Shown here one piece after another: positions 53,091-61,076 of a stretch of 64,000 bases of DNA. A model generated the notes under the pieces. It saw only the letters and a program-made list of their open reading frames with translations, was not told the origin of the DNA and searched no databases. Within the stretch, counting starts at the first letter, position 1. Each line of letters starts with the position of its first letter. The DNA is taken from NCBI GenBank assembly GCA_023459275.1, contig JAEWVC010000079.1:3466-67465 (forward strand), written 5' to 3'. The DNA is from Bacillota bacterium (lineage in GTDB: Bacteria > Bacillota > Clostridia > Christensenellales > Aristaeellaceae). Position numbers and translations under genes: made by a program.

Positions 53091-53318
53091 GGCCGTCAAA
53101 ATAGTGCCTGTTTTGACGGCGGCCCAGAGAAAGTGAAATTTCACTTTTTCTGGGTTGCACTTTTCCCCCGCGGCCTCTGGCCGCAGACGGTGAAAAGTGT
53201 AAGGAATGCTTGCTTCGCAAGCGCCCCGCGCGGTCCGGCAAAGCCGGGCGACACGATTTCAATTGAAGGGGCTCCACCCCTTCAATGCATCCCCGAGAGT
53301 TGGTCAGACTTTGTCGAT
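53091..53318. repeat. Multi-hairpin dispersed repeat, copy 2 (about 228 bp)
   Basis: It starts 4 nt after the aldo/keto reductase stop. The order of palindromes is the same as in 26542-26769. Several differences keep the stems paired (a C to T change in the 30-bp palindrome leaves a G-U pair), suggesting that the folded RNA or DNA form matters. It is followed after 7 nt by a terminator, as in copy 1. Confidence 0.85.
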
Positions 53319-53325
53319 AGCCGGA

Positions 53326-53367
53326 GGCTGCGGATACCTGCTTGGCAGGTATCCGCAGCCTTTTATT
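53326..53367 (+). terminator. Rho-independent terminator of the SBP-GH2 operon
   Basis: A perfect 16-bp stem (53326-53341 with 53345-53360, loop TTG) is followed by TTTTATT. Confidence 0.85.
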
Positions 53368-53452
53368 AATATAGTGGCTGCTGAGTTCCGAAGGTGCGCG
53401 TGGGGGAATATGCGCAAAACAGACTTTTAAGGCGCGGGTTTGGCAGGCCCTG

Positions 53453-54373
53453 TTATTCCACCGGTATGCCCATCTCTTTCCCGAGCGTGCGCATGAATTT
53501 CGCGGAAAGGGCAAGCTGTCCGTACATTTCATCGGTCATCAGCCGGTCCCGGCCGGCGCAGCCCGGCACGTTTTCCAGCTCGATGGAAAGCGCGCCATCA
53601 TAGCCGATATCGCTGAAAGCCTGCAGCATGGCTTTCCAGTCCATCTTGCCCTGCCCGGGCTGCCAATGGGCATTGGTGTAGGTGTCGTTGTCGCTAATAT
53701 GGACGTGGCCGATCGCCTTGCCGGCCCGGTAGATGGAGCACTGCGGCAACTCCCCGCAATGGAACAGGTGGCTGGGGTCGAAATTGAATCCCAGGTTATC
53801 CGCTTTTACATTTTCAACCAGACGCAGCAAGGAGTCTGTGCTATATATCCAGCGGTGCGGATGGGCTTCCACCAGCATGCGAAGCCCCGCTTGGGCGGCC
53901 ATTTGGCAATAGACGCCCATTTCGTCCACAAAGAGGTTCCAGTTTGCGTTCCAGTCGCGGCGGATATCCGCGCGTACCTCCAGCATGGGCATCTGCGGAA
54001 TATCCACGACCTTGGGAAAGTTATCCGGCATGAGCCCAAAGGGATACGGCGTTGTGGTGGTCACGCTTTTGGAACCAAGCGCGTGCGCGGCCTCAATAAC
54101 GCGCCGGAATGTTTCGCGGGCATACAGGCGCGCCTGCGGGTCCTCACTGGTCATGGCCAGCGAATTGTGGTTGAAGTTGGTCAGCGTCATGCCTTTGTCG
54201 GCGATGATCCCGCGGAGTTCGCGGCAGGTTGGGGCCGTGTAATAATCGCTGACAGCCTCACGGGACCATGCGATCAGCTCAACTCCCCGAAAACCGATGT
54301 CGCCTATCTTTTTAACCGTGTCTTGATAGGGCGGATTGCGCATCATCGTCCAGATACAGATTCCAAGATACAT
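53453..54373 (-). CDS. Sugar phosphate isomerase/epimerase-like TIM-barrel protein (xylose isomerase-like fold)
   Basis: This 306-aa cytosolic protein has metal-binding residues of the AP-endonuclease-2/xylose-isomerase-like fold in order: LVEAHPHRW (Glu), NFDPSHLF (Asp and His), GHVHISDND (His) and LSIELEN (Glu). Such enzymes interconvert keto- and aldo-sugars or epimerise them. Last gene of the minus-strand SBP-permease-GntR-ManD operon, 31 nt behind the enolase-type enzyme. A role on the product of that dehydratase or on a related uronate is likely. Confidence 0.8.
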   Translation of the reverse strand: MYLGICIWTMMRNPPYQDTVKKIGDIGFRGVELIAWSREAVSDYYTAPTCRELRGIIADKGMTLTNFNHNSLAMTSEDPQARLYARETFRRVIEAAHALGSKSVTTTTPYPFGLMPDNFPKVVDIPQMPMLEVRADIRRDWNANWNLFVDEMGVYCQMAAQAGLRMLVEAHPHRWIYSTDSLLRLVENVKADNLGFNFDPSHLFHCGELPQCSIYRAGKAIGHVHISDNDTYTNAHWQPGQGKMDWKAMLQAFSDIGYDGALSIELENVPGCAGRDRLMTDEMYGQLALSAKFMRTLGKEMGIPVE

Positions 54374-54404
54374 AAAAACATCCTTCCTTCCGCAGCTCCC
54401 CTGT

Positions 54405-55601
54405 TTATGGCCAGAGCACGGTGCTGTCCGGCATACGGTACTGTGTCCAATGCCAGATCTCTTCCTTGGCGGGATAACGCTTCAGCGCGCTTTCCACCAG
54501 TTCGACACCCAGGCCCGGTTTATCGTTTACATAGGCGTAACCGTTTCGCATTTCGGGGATCCCCGTAAATACTTCGTACATGGCGTCGTTAATCCCGGGC
54601 CATTCCTGCACGCCGAAATTGGTGGTTGCAAGGTCCATATGCATTTGCGCCGCGTGCCCCACAGGCGACATGTCGATTGGGCCATGCCAGGCGGTGCGTA
54701 CACCGAAGGACTCGCATACGTGCGCGCAGCGCACGGAGGGCGATATGCCGCCGATCATGCTGGGATGGATGCGGATAAAATCGATCAGCCTGTCCTTTAC
54801 TAGGGGCAGCCAGTCGTTGATGTTGACAAACAGCTCCCCCTGCGCGATAGGCGTTGCGCATTGCGCCCGCAGCGTGCGCAGGTATTCGCCCTGTTCCGGA
54901 GAAAACAGATCCTCCAGAAAGAACAGCTTGATGGGTTCCAGTTCTTTGGCAAAGCGGATCGCGTCGATCGGCAACAGCCGTTCATGGCAGTCATGCAGAA
55001 GCTCCGGCGTGAAGCCCATGTGCTGACGGATGTACTCAAACATCTCGACGTTCCATTCCAGATACCGCTTGGGGTCACAATGAAAACCGTCGTTGGGCCG
55101 TTCTGTTTTCCAGAGCGTGGCGTCCGGGCTGCAAAATTCAGGAAGGATCTGGCAGCGGATGAAGTGGTACCCTTCGCTCCAAAGTTTCTGCGCCGCGTCC
55201 AATACTTCTTCTTTTCTTTTCCCTGCCGCGTACCGGTACATCGCGATGCCTTCCCGGCACTTGCCGCCCAGCAGCGAATAGACGGGAAGCCCCGCGATCT
55301 TGCCTTTTATATCCCAAAGGGCCATATCGATACCGCCAAGCGCGCTGTTGAGGGAAGGCCCGTTGCGCCAGTAGGCGTTGACATTGCATAGCTGCCAGAT
55401 ATCCTGTATGTTTTCCGGATCCCGGCCCAGAAGCAGCGGTTTGAGGTACTCTTCCACCAGCGTCGTAACAGACTGCGCGCGCTGCGAGAACGTTGCGTCA
55501 CCCAAGCCGTACAGCCCGGCCTGGTCGGTAATGATCTTGACGATGATAAGATTCACTTGGTCAGGACAAGTCACAAACGTCTGTATATCCGTTATCTTCA
55601 T
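54405..55601 (-). CDS. Enolase-superfamily mannonate dehydratase-like (ManD/RspA family)
   Basis: This 398-aa enzyme resembles the ManD subgroup. The capping domain ends at about 125. The barrel shows LLHDCHERLLP, FFLEDLFSPEQGEYL (metal acid), PIAQGELFVNINDW (metal Glu), HPSMIGGISPSVRCAHVCES and TAWHGPIDMSPVGHAAQMH (catalytic His), and ends in NFGVQEWPG. ManD proteins dehydrate D-mannonate or D-gluconate to 2-keto-3-deoxygluconate, though many members have low or no activity. The operon also encodes a GntR regulator and an isomerase, consistent with uronic or aldonic acid breakdown. Confidence 0.85.
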   Translation of the reverse strand: MKITDIQTFVTCPDQVNLIIVKIITDQAGLYGLGDATFSQRAQSVTTLVEEYLKPLLLGRDPENIQDIWQLCNVNAYWRNGPSLNSALGGIDMALWDIKGKIAGLPVYSLLGGKCREGIAMYRYAAGKRKEEVLDAAQKLWSEGYHFIRCQILPEFCSPDATLWKTERPNDGFHCDPKRYLEWNVEMFEYIRQHMGFTPELLHDCHERLLPIDAIRFAKELEPIKLFFLEDLFSPEQGEYLRTLRAQCATPIAQGELFVNINDWLPLVKDRLIDFIRIHPSMIGGISPSVRCAHVCESFGVRTAWHGPIDMSPVGHAAQMHMDLATTNFGVQEWPGINDAMYEVFTGIPEMRNGYAYVNDKPGLGVELVESALKRYPAKEEIWHWTQYRMPDSTVLWP

Positions 55602-55620
55602 GTATTTCGTCCCTTCAGGT

Positions 55621-56382
55621 TCATTGTTCCCCTGTTTTCCCGCGTGTGGTTTTAGCCCTCAGGTATAGCGCGAAACGCTTGCGGTTGTCCGTGAAGATCT
55701 GGTTGATAGCCTCCTGGGAACCGATATCCGAACGGGCGCGCAGCTGCTGCAGCAGCACCGTATGCGCATCATCGGGATCGTTGGGATAGAAAACCGCGCG
55801 CACGTCCCCGTTTTGTTCCTCAAAGAGAAATTTGTTGAGCTCACGGAAAAAGATGAAGTACTGCTCTTTGAATATCCGCGCAAGCTGTATAAACATTTCA
55901 TTGTCTGTGGCGGCAAGCAGAGAAAGATGAAATGCGCAGTCCTGCAAAACAAACTCATCCTGATCATTGTCCAGAGCCGCCTGTTTCATCATGCCGTAGG
56001 CCCGTTCGATCTGCGTCAGATCCGCATCCTTTCCGCGGCGGAGGATCAGGCTGATCGCGGCCGGTTCGATGGCCTCACGGAAGGCCGTGATATCCGAAAA
56101 CTGCTTCGGCGACAGGTTCAGGTCCTGGTTGAGGTTGCGGTATGTGTGGGCCTCGTCGAAGGTCGAAACATAGCTGCCCTTTCCCTGCCGCACAACGATA
56201 AACCCCAGCGCGCGCAGGCGCTGGATGGCAGCCCGCACGGAAGCGCGGCTGACGTTGAATGCGGCGCAAAGCTCGTTTTCAGAAGGCAGTTTGTCGCCGC
56301 TTTTCCATTCGCCGTTTTGGATATTTGCCAGCAACCGCTCGTATACGATGTCGTCGATGCGCCTTCTGGAAATGCTCTCCAT
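55621..56382 (-). CDS. GntR-family (FadR subfamily) transcriptional regulator
   Basis: This 253-aa regulator starts at the ATG at 56382, preceded by AAGGAAGG 11 nt upstream; a GTG four codons earlier is too close to that site. The N-terminal winged helix (about 5-75) contains LPSENELCAAFNVSRASVRA and IVVRQGKGSYV. The C-terminal all-helical FCD domain (about 90-235) has the metal/effector-binding layout of FadR-type proteins (DCAFHLSLLAATDNE). Effector is probably a sugar acid handled by the adjacent ManD-like enzyme. It has its own promoter and is also within the transporter operon. It likely represses the SBP promoter at 59635-59663. Confidence 0.9.
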   Translation of the reverse strand: MESISRRRIDDIVYERLLANIQNGEWKSGDKLPSENELCAAFNVSRASVRAAIQRLRALGFIVVRQGKGSYVSTFDEAHTYRNLNQDLNLSPKQFSDITAFREAIEPAAISLILRRGKDADLTQIERAYGMMKQAALDNDQDEFVLQDCAFHLSLLAATDNEMFIQLARIFKEQYFIFFRELNKFLFEEQNGDVRAVFYPNDPDDAHTVLLQQLRARSDIGSQEAINQIFTDNRKRFALYLRAKTTRGKTGEQ

Positions 56383-56443
56383 CGTTTTCCACACCTTCCT
56401 TTTGATGCCCGGTTTTATATAGACGGCGATTTAACCATATTTT

Positions 56444-56473
56444 AGTATAATTCAGCACCGTATGTCCGGTCAA
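56444..56473 (-). promoter_or_regulatory. Internal promoter for the GntR-ManD-isomerase genes
   Basis: On the minus strand, TTGACC (56468-56473, overlapping the end of the permease gene) and TATACT (56444-56449) are 18 nt apart. Transcription would start about 55 nt before the regulator's ATG. Confidence 0.6.
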
Positions 56474-57312
56474 CCCTTGATTCCGCCGTCCATCAGGCCG
56501 GAAATGATCTTTTTCTGCAGCAGCAGAACCACCAGGATCAGCGGAGCCGTAACGATCACCGCGGCGGCGGAAATCAGGTCCCACGGCGTCGCGTACTGAT
56601 CGACCCGTATCAGCGTCAGCGCGACGGTGACGGTCCTCGCCTTTGGCAGCGGATTGAACACGGAGGCAAAGAGGTAGTTGTTCCAGGCGTTGATAAACGC
56701 GAGGATGCTGATGGTGAACACGCCCGGCGCTATCAAGGGGATGAGGATCCTGGTAAACAGCTGGAGGATATTGCAGCCGTCGATCATGGCGCTTTCTTCC
56801 ATCTCAAGGGGGATGGAGGAGAAAAAGCTGTTGAGGAACCATACGGCCGTGGGCAGTTCGATAACGATCAGCGCGATGGTAAGCCCGTAATGTGTGTTGA
56901 GCATATGGAAGGTGCTAAGCAGCATATAGATCGGGTTGAGGAGCGTGACAGGCGGCAGCAGCGTGATGGAAAGCAGCGCGAGAAGCACGAAGCGTTTGCC
57001 CTTGATCTGCACGCGGGATATGGCATAACTGGCCATAATGGCGATAACGATGATCGCCAGCGTGACGGACAGCGCAATGATCACACTGTTGATAATATAC
57101 TGGCCGAAAGGCTGGGCCTGGAATACCGCCGAGTAATTTTCCAGGGAGATGCTTGAAGGCAGAACCTGTACGGGCGTCGTAAACAACTCCCGCTTTGTTT
57201 TAAACGAACCGAGCAGCAGCCATATGAACGGCAGCAGCATTGACAGGATGAATACAGTGACAAACCCATAAAAAACGATTCGTTTAGCCAACCGCCGGTG
57301 TTGCATGCTCAT
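56470..57312 (-). CDS. CUT1 sugar ABC transporter permease (MalG-position)
   Basis: This 280-aa permease overlaps the preceding permease by ATGA (an ATG two codons later is also possible). It has six membrane segments and the EAA loop EESAMIDGCNILQLFTRILI (Glu-Ser instead of Glu-Ala). The C-terminus LMDGGIKG is typical of this class. It works with the product of 57309-58205. Confidence 0.9.
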   Translation of the reverse strand: MSMQHRRLAKRIVFYGFVTVFILSMLLPFIWLLLGSFKTKRELFTTPVQVLPSSISLENYSAVFQAQPFGQYIINSVIIALSVTLAIIVIAIMASYAISRVQIKGKRFVLLALLSITLLPPVTLLNPIYMLLSTFHMLNTHYGLTIALIVIELPTAVWFLNSFFSSIPLEMEESAMIDGCNILQLFTRILIPLIAPGVFTISILAFINAWNNYLFASVFNPLPKARTVTVALTLIRVDQYATPWDLISAAAVIVTAPLILVVLLLQKKIISGLMDGGIKG

Positions 57313-58205
57313 TTGATCTTCGGCTCCTCCATGTTAGATTTCATTCCCTCCATGAAGAAAAGCGCCAGGATCATGGATACAAAAAAGGTAAGCATCGCCG
57401 CGGCCGAGCCGTAACCAAGGTTTCCGTAGGTGAAGTAGTTTTCGATGGTATACATGGTAAGGCTCTTTGTGGTGCTGCCGGGACCGCCGCCGGTGAGGAC
57501 GGCGACGAGATCGTAAATCCGGAAGCTGGCTATGACGCGGAAAAGAAGGGATACCATCAGCACCTGCTTCATCATCGGCAGTGTAATATGAATGAACTGC
57601 TTGATGGCATTGGCGCCGTCTATCGACGCCGCCTCATACAGATCCCCCGGGATGCTGAGCAGGCCGGAGAGCAGCATGAGCGACATATACGGCGCCGTTT
57701 TCCAAACATCGGAGATCACGATAGACCAGAAGGCGCTTGCCGAATCCGTTACCCAGTGTATCGGCTGGCTTATGAGGCCAAGGCGCTGCAACGCGAAATT
57801 GATAATGCCAAAATTGTCCGCAAACATGAAACTCCACATCAAACCGGACACAACGGTCGGAATCGCCCATGGGACCAGGATCGCGGCACGTACAATGCCC
57901 TGCGCGCGAAACGGGCGGTTCATAACCAGCGCGCAGACCATGCCCAAAATAGTCTCCAAAATAATAGAGACCGCCGTAAAGCGAAGCGTAAAACCCAGCG
58001 ATGACCACATCAGCCGGTCGGAAAACAGCTTTTTGTACTGCGATAAACCGACGAACTTTGTGCCCAGCTGCATGGTTTGTATCCGTATATCAAAAAAACT
58101 GTTGACCACCGTTTTTATGATGGGATATACAATAAAAACCAGGATGATCAGGACCGTGGGCATCAGGAACAGATAGCCTATTCGCTTGCGCATCCTTGTG
58201 TTCAT
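57309..58205 (-). CDS. CUT1 sugar ABC transporter permease (MalF-position)
   Basis: This 298-aa permease starts at the ATG at 58205 with GAGGTGG upstream; a GTG at 58217 is inside that ribosome binding site and is rejected. The first membrane segment starts at about residue 9 (IGYLFLMPTVLIILVFIVYP). The EAA loop is YEAASIDGANAIKQFIHITL and TGGGPGSTTKSLTMYTIENY is the family-specific stretch. It lies downstream of the SBP gene behind a hairpin. Confidence 0.9.
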   Translation of the reverse strand: MNTRMRKRIGYLFLMPTVLIILVFIVYPIIKTVVNSFFDIRIQTMQLGTKFVGLSQYKKLFSDRLMWSSLGFTLRFTAVSIILETILGMVCALVMNRPFRAQGIVRAAILVPWAIPTVVSGLMWSFMFADNFGIINFALQRLGLISQPIHWVTDSASAFWSIVISDVWKTAPYMSLMLLSGLLSIPGDLYEAASIDGANAIKQFIHITLPMMKQVLMVSLLFRVIASFRIYDLVAVLTGGGPGSTTKSLTMYTIENYFTYGNLGYGSAAAMLTFFVSMILALFFMEGMKSNMEEPKIK

Positions 58206-58226
58206 ATGCCACCTCACAATAGGCTA

Positions 58227-58260
58227 AACAGTAGGACGGGGGTGCCCCGCCCTACTGTTT
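58227..58260 (-). promoter_or_regulatory. Intercistronic hairpin after the SBP gene
   Basis: An inverted repeat (AACAGTAGG 58227-58235 with CCTACTGTT 58251-58259, continued by an inner GGGCGGGG/CCCCCGTC pairing) lies 10 nt after the SBP stop. On the minus strand the stem is followed by TAGCC, so full termination is unlikely. Confidence 0.65.
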
Positions 58261-58270
58261 TGCAACGGGA

Positions 58271-59530
58271 TCAGCGACTCATAATTTCCTTCAGCTGCGT
58301 TTCCATTTGGTTCACAGCGGTCTGGGCATCGAACTGATTGGTCAGCACGCCGCCGATGCCCTGCTGCAGAACGGAGGAAACTTCCTGATAATACGGTGTC
58401 ACGGGGCGGCCCTTCGTGTTGGCACCGATTTCCTTCAGATCGGAAAGGTAAGGGATCTTCTGCAGGATATCGGCGTCTTCGTACACGGCAGGACGGGTCG
58501 GGAACACATTGTCCACGATGGCGCGAATCTTCTGCGCTTCGTAGCCGGCCTGGAACTTGGCGAACAGTTTGGCTTCTTCGGGATGCGCGCTGTAAGCGGA
58601 AACGCCGATGTGCCAGCCGCCGGTGGTGTTGGGGTTGAGGCCGGCCGCGCCAACAGGCAGCGGGCAGTAGCCAACAAGGCCCACAATGTTTGACTGCTTG
58701 GGGTCGTTCGCGCCGTCGATAACCGCCTGCCAGTCACGGGTAAAGAGCACGTGGCCGGAATAGAAAGCGCCGCGGGTGCCGCCCCAGTTGTAGCTCATCA
58801 CGCCCGGATCAGTGATCTTGTAGGTGTTCATCATATCATACATCATTTGGATGCCCGCAACGGTTTCAGGCGAATTGATGACGACATTCCCATCCGCGTC
58901 AATGATGTCGCCGCCGGCGGCCCAGATGAACTCAAGCGCGCAGCAGGTCAGCGCTTCATACTGTCTCCAGGCGCTGGTGAAGCCGGCGGTGATGTCCGGG
59001 TCCTTCTGCATGATTTCCACCGAGGTCTGGATCAGTTCGTCCCAGGTCTTGGGCACTTCATAGCCGTACTTCTCCAGAACATCCTTGCGGTAGAAGAGGC
59101 AGCCCATGTCAATGTAAAGCGGAAGCGTATACTGACGGCCTTCATAGCTGCCGGCGGCGATGGTCCCATCAAAGAACTCCGCTTTTTCCTCCGCGCTCAT
59201 CACATCGCTCATGTCTGCCAGCCAGCCGGCCGATATGAACATCAGGGGCCAGGTGCAGTCGACCTCAAACACGTCCATGGAAGGATCTTTGGCCTGCAGG
59301 ATGGCGCTCATGGTGGCCAGGCGCTGGTCGGTTTCCGCGGCAAGCTCCACATGCGTTACCTTGATGTTGGGATACTGCGCTTCAAAAGCCGCGATGATCT
59401 GACGGTTCGATTCTGTTTTGCCGGGCTGCCCGTAGAATGTGATTTCTACCTTGCCGTCCGCCAGGGCTGCCGGGATGAGCAGCGTGGTTAGGCATGCCAG
59501 CACCAGAAGCATTGAGATGAGTTTCTTCAT
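58271..59530 (-). CDS. Extracellular solute-binding protein of sugar ABC transporter
   Basis: This 419-aa family-1 SBP starts behind GGAGGAAAAAGGGTC. The signal peptide spans 1-24 (LISMLLVLACLTTLLIPAAL, ADG). The mature start VEITFYGQPGKTESNRQIIA is typical. Other family segments are YTLPLYIDMGCLFYRKDVLE and YSAHPEEAKLFAKFQAGYEA. It heads the six-gene operon ending with a ManD-like enzyme and an isomerase, so an acidic sugar or oligouronide is a reasonable guess for its ligand. Confidence 0.92.
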   Translation of the reverse strand: MKKLISMLLVLACLTTLLIPAALADGKVEITFYGQPGKTESNRQIIAAFEAQYPNIKVTHVELAAETDQRLATMSAILQAKDPSMDVFEVDCTWPLMFISAGWLADMSDVMSAEEKAEFFDGTIAAGSYEGRQYTLPLYIDMGCLFYRKDVLEKYGYEVPKTWDELIQTSVEIMQKDPDITAGFTSAWRQYEALTCCALEFIWAAGGDIIDADGNVVINSPETVAGIQMMYDMMNTYKITDPGVMSYNWGGTRGAFYSGHVLFTRDWQAVIDGANDPKQSNIVGLVGYCPLPVGAAGLNPNTTGGWHIGVSAYSAHPEEAKLFAKFQAGYEAQKIRAIVDNVFPTRPAVYEDADILQKIPYLSDLKEIGANTKGRPVTPYYQEVSSVLQQGIGGVLTNQFDAQTAVNQMETQLKEIMSR

Positions 59531-59615
59531 GACCCTTTTTCCTCCGTTCGTTCATTATTCCTGAGCGCATTACAGCGCAGTGGAAACAAATTGGGAGAAC
59601 ACAACTTGTATGCTG

Positions 59616-59663
59616 TCACTTGTCTGATGAGTGAATTTTAACCGAAGAGCTGCTCCTTGTCAA
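59616..59663 (-). promoter_or_regulatory. Promoter of the SBP-ManD operon with candidate GntR operator
   Basis: On the minus strand, a consensus TTGACA (59658-59663) and TAAAAT (59635-59640) are 17 nt apart. Immediately downstream of the -10, at the expected start site, lies TCACT-N2-TC-T-GA-N2-AGTGA (59616-59634, 14 of 18 positions symmetric). That fits a dimeric GntR repressor encoded in the same operon. Confidence 0.65.
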
Positions 59664-59840
59664 GTGCTTTCGAAATATTTCGTACGGCCGGCCGGATGCA
59701 CGCGGCCATAACTTGATTTCTGTTTGATATCCCCTGATATCCTGTTGCGAGAAGGAGGAACACGCGTAAAAAGACTTTATGTGAACCTAAAAAGCCTGAC
59801 AAACCAAGGGTTTCGCCGGGACGGTAAAATAGGCGGCAAA

Positions 59841-59880
59841 AAAATGTCTGCCATCCGGTTTTTGAAAATCGGATGGCAGA
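59841..59880 (-). terminator. Terminator of the glyoxylate-type operon
   Basis: The stem CTGCCATCCG (59848-59857) pairs with CGGATGGCAG (59870-59879). Read in the minus direction it is followed by ACATTTTTTT, a good U-run, about 100 nt after the 2-hydroxyacid dehydrogenase stop. The rest of 59664-59977 shows no gene. Confidence 0.75.
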
Positions 59881-59977
59881 AACAGAGAAAATGCGAATTC
59901 ATGCTATTGAAAAATAATATTTGGAAATAGTGGCAAACGGCACGGGGCTTACATCACCCGTTCAGTCTATGCGTCCG

Positions 59978-60919
59978 TCAGCCGTTCACAACGTTTTGCG
60001 GCTTTCCTTCCAGGAAGGCCCGCAGGTTGTCCACAGCAACGTCCATCAGCCGCTTGCGCGATTCCTTGGGCGCCCAGGCAATGTGCGGGGTAATGATGCA
60101 GTTGTCAAGCCCAAGCAGCGGATTATCCCTTGAGATGGGCTCGGTGGATACAACATCCACCGCGGCCGCCGCCACCTTGCCGGTAAGCAGCGCTTCCCGC
60201 AGGTCGGGCTCGTTCACCAGCGGCCCCCTGGAGGTATTGATCAGAATAACGCCGTCCTTCATGGCCGCGATGGTTTCCCGGTTGATCATCCCTTTCGTTT
60301 CAGGGAACAGCGGGCAGTGCAGGGAGATGACATCGCTCTGTTCCAGCAGCTGCGCAAGGGGCACGATTTCGGGGTCTTTCACAAAGGCGTCATAGGCCAG
60401 TACACGCATACCAAAGGCCTTTGCGATCTGGGCCGTGGCTTTCCCGATGCGGCCGTATCCAACGATCCCCATCGTCTTCCCCGCAAGCTCCATCAGGGGA
60501 TAGTCCCAGAAGCAAAAGTCGCGGCTGTCGCTCCAGCGGCCCTTCTGTACTTCCCCGTTATGGTGCCCAACGTGGTGGCATATTTCCAAAAGAAGCGCGA
60601 ACACGAACTGCGCCACGGCGGTCGTGCCGTAGGTGGGAATGTTGCATACGGGGATGCCGCGCTTCTTTGCCGCGTCAACATCCGCCACGTTGTAGCCCGT
60701 AGCCAGCACACCGATAAACCGCAGCTTTGCGGCCTTTTGAATGGCCTCCCCGGAAAGGGGTATCTTGTTGGTGAAAACCGCCTCCGCCTCCGCGATCCGT
60801 TCGTTTACCAGTTCCGGCGGGGTATAATCGTACACCGTGAGCTCTCCCAGCTTTTCAAGCCCAGACCAGCTCAGGTCTCCGGGATTTTCCGTATATCCGT
60901 CCAAAACAACAATTTTCAA
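59978..60919 (-). CDS. D-isomer-specific 2-hydroxyacid dehydrogenase (glycerate/hydroxypyruvate reductase-like)
   Basis: This 313-aa protein starts at the TTG at 60919, chosen because AAGGAGGAG lies 5 nt upstream; the 19 residues of frame before it are charged and overlap the site. The NAD-binding Rossmann domain carries GIVGYGRIGKATAQIA. The catalytic Arg is in INTSRGPLVNE, the Glu lies in the VDVVSTEP region and the His is in ITPHIAW. This subfamily reduces hydroxypyruvate or glyoxylate. Third gene behind the carboligase-like and isomerase-like genes, it would complete a glyoxylate to glycerate route. A hairpin in the 157-nt gap ahead of it may lower its expression. Confidence 0.85.
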   Translation of the reverse strand: MKIVVLDGYTENPGDLSWSGLEKLGELTVYDYTPPELVNERIAEAEAVFTNKIPLSGEAIQKAAKLRFIGVLATGYNVADVDAAKKRGIPVCNIPTYGTTAVAQFVFALLLEICHHVGHHNGEVQKGRWSDSRDFCFWDYPLMELAGKTMGIVGYGRIGKATAQIAKAFGMRVLAYDAFVKDPEIVPLAQLLEQSDVISLHCPLFPETKGMINRETIAAMKDGVILINTSRGPLVNEPDLREALLTGKVAAAAVDVVSTEPISRDNPLLGLDNCIITPHIAWAPKESRKRLMDVAVDNLRAFLEGKPQNVVNG

Positions 60920-61040
60920 AGAGACTCCTCCTTTATTCCTTTTGCCTGATATACATTTTCCCTCTTTACGCCGCAAGGATTCGGGCGTACAAAATATGGG
61001 GAACCTTGGCCCGTAAAAAGGCGTAAGGCTTCATATGCAG

Positions 61041-61072
61041 ACCGGGTATGCCGCTCGCGCGGTATACCCGGT
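61041..61072 (-). promoter_or_regulatory. Intercistronic hairpin between isomerase-like and dehydrogenase genes
   Basis: A 12-bp stem (61041-61052 with 61061-61072, one G-U pair or mismatch) lies directly after the stop of the isomerase-like gene. No U-run follows in the minus direction. It may be a processing or stability element. Confidence 0.55.
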
Positions 61073-61076
61073 ATTT

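Noticed and set aside
59724..59930. 68-codon open frame on the plus strand between operons
   Set aside because: It starts with a non-ATG codon and runs through the terminator hairpin of the minus-strand operon; no recognisable protein.
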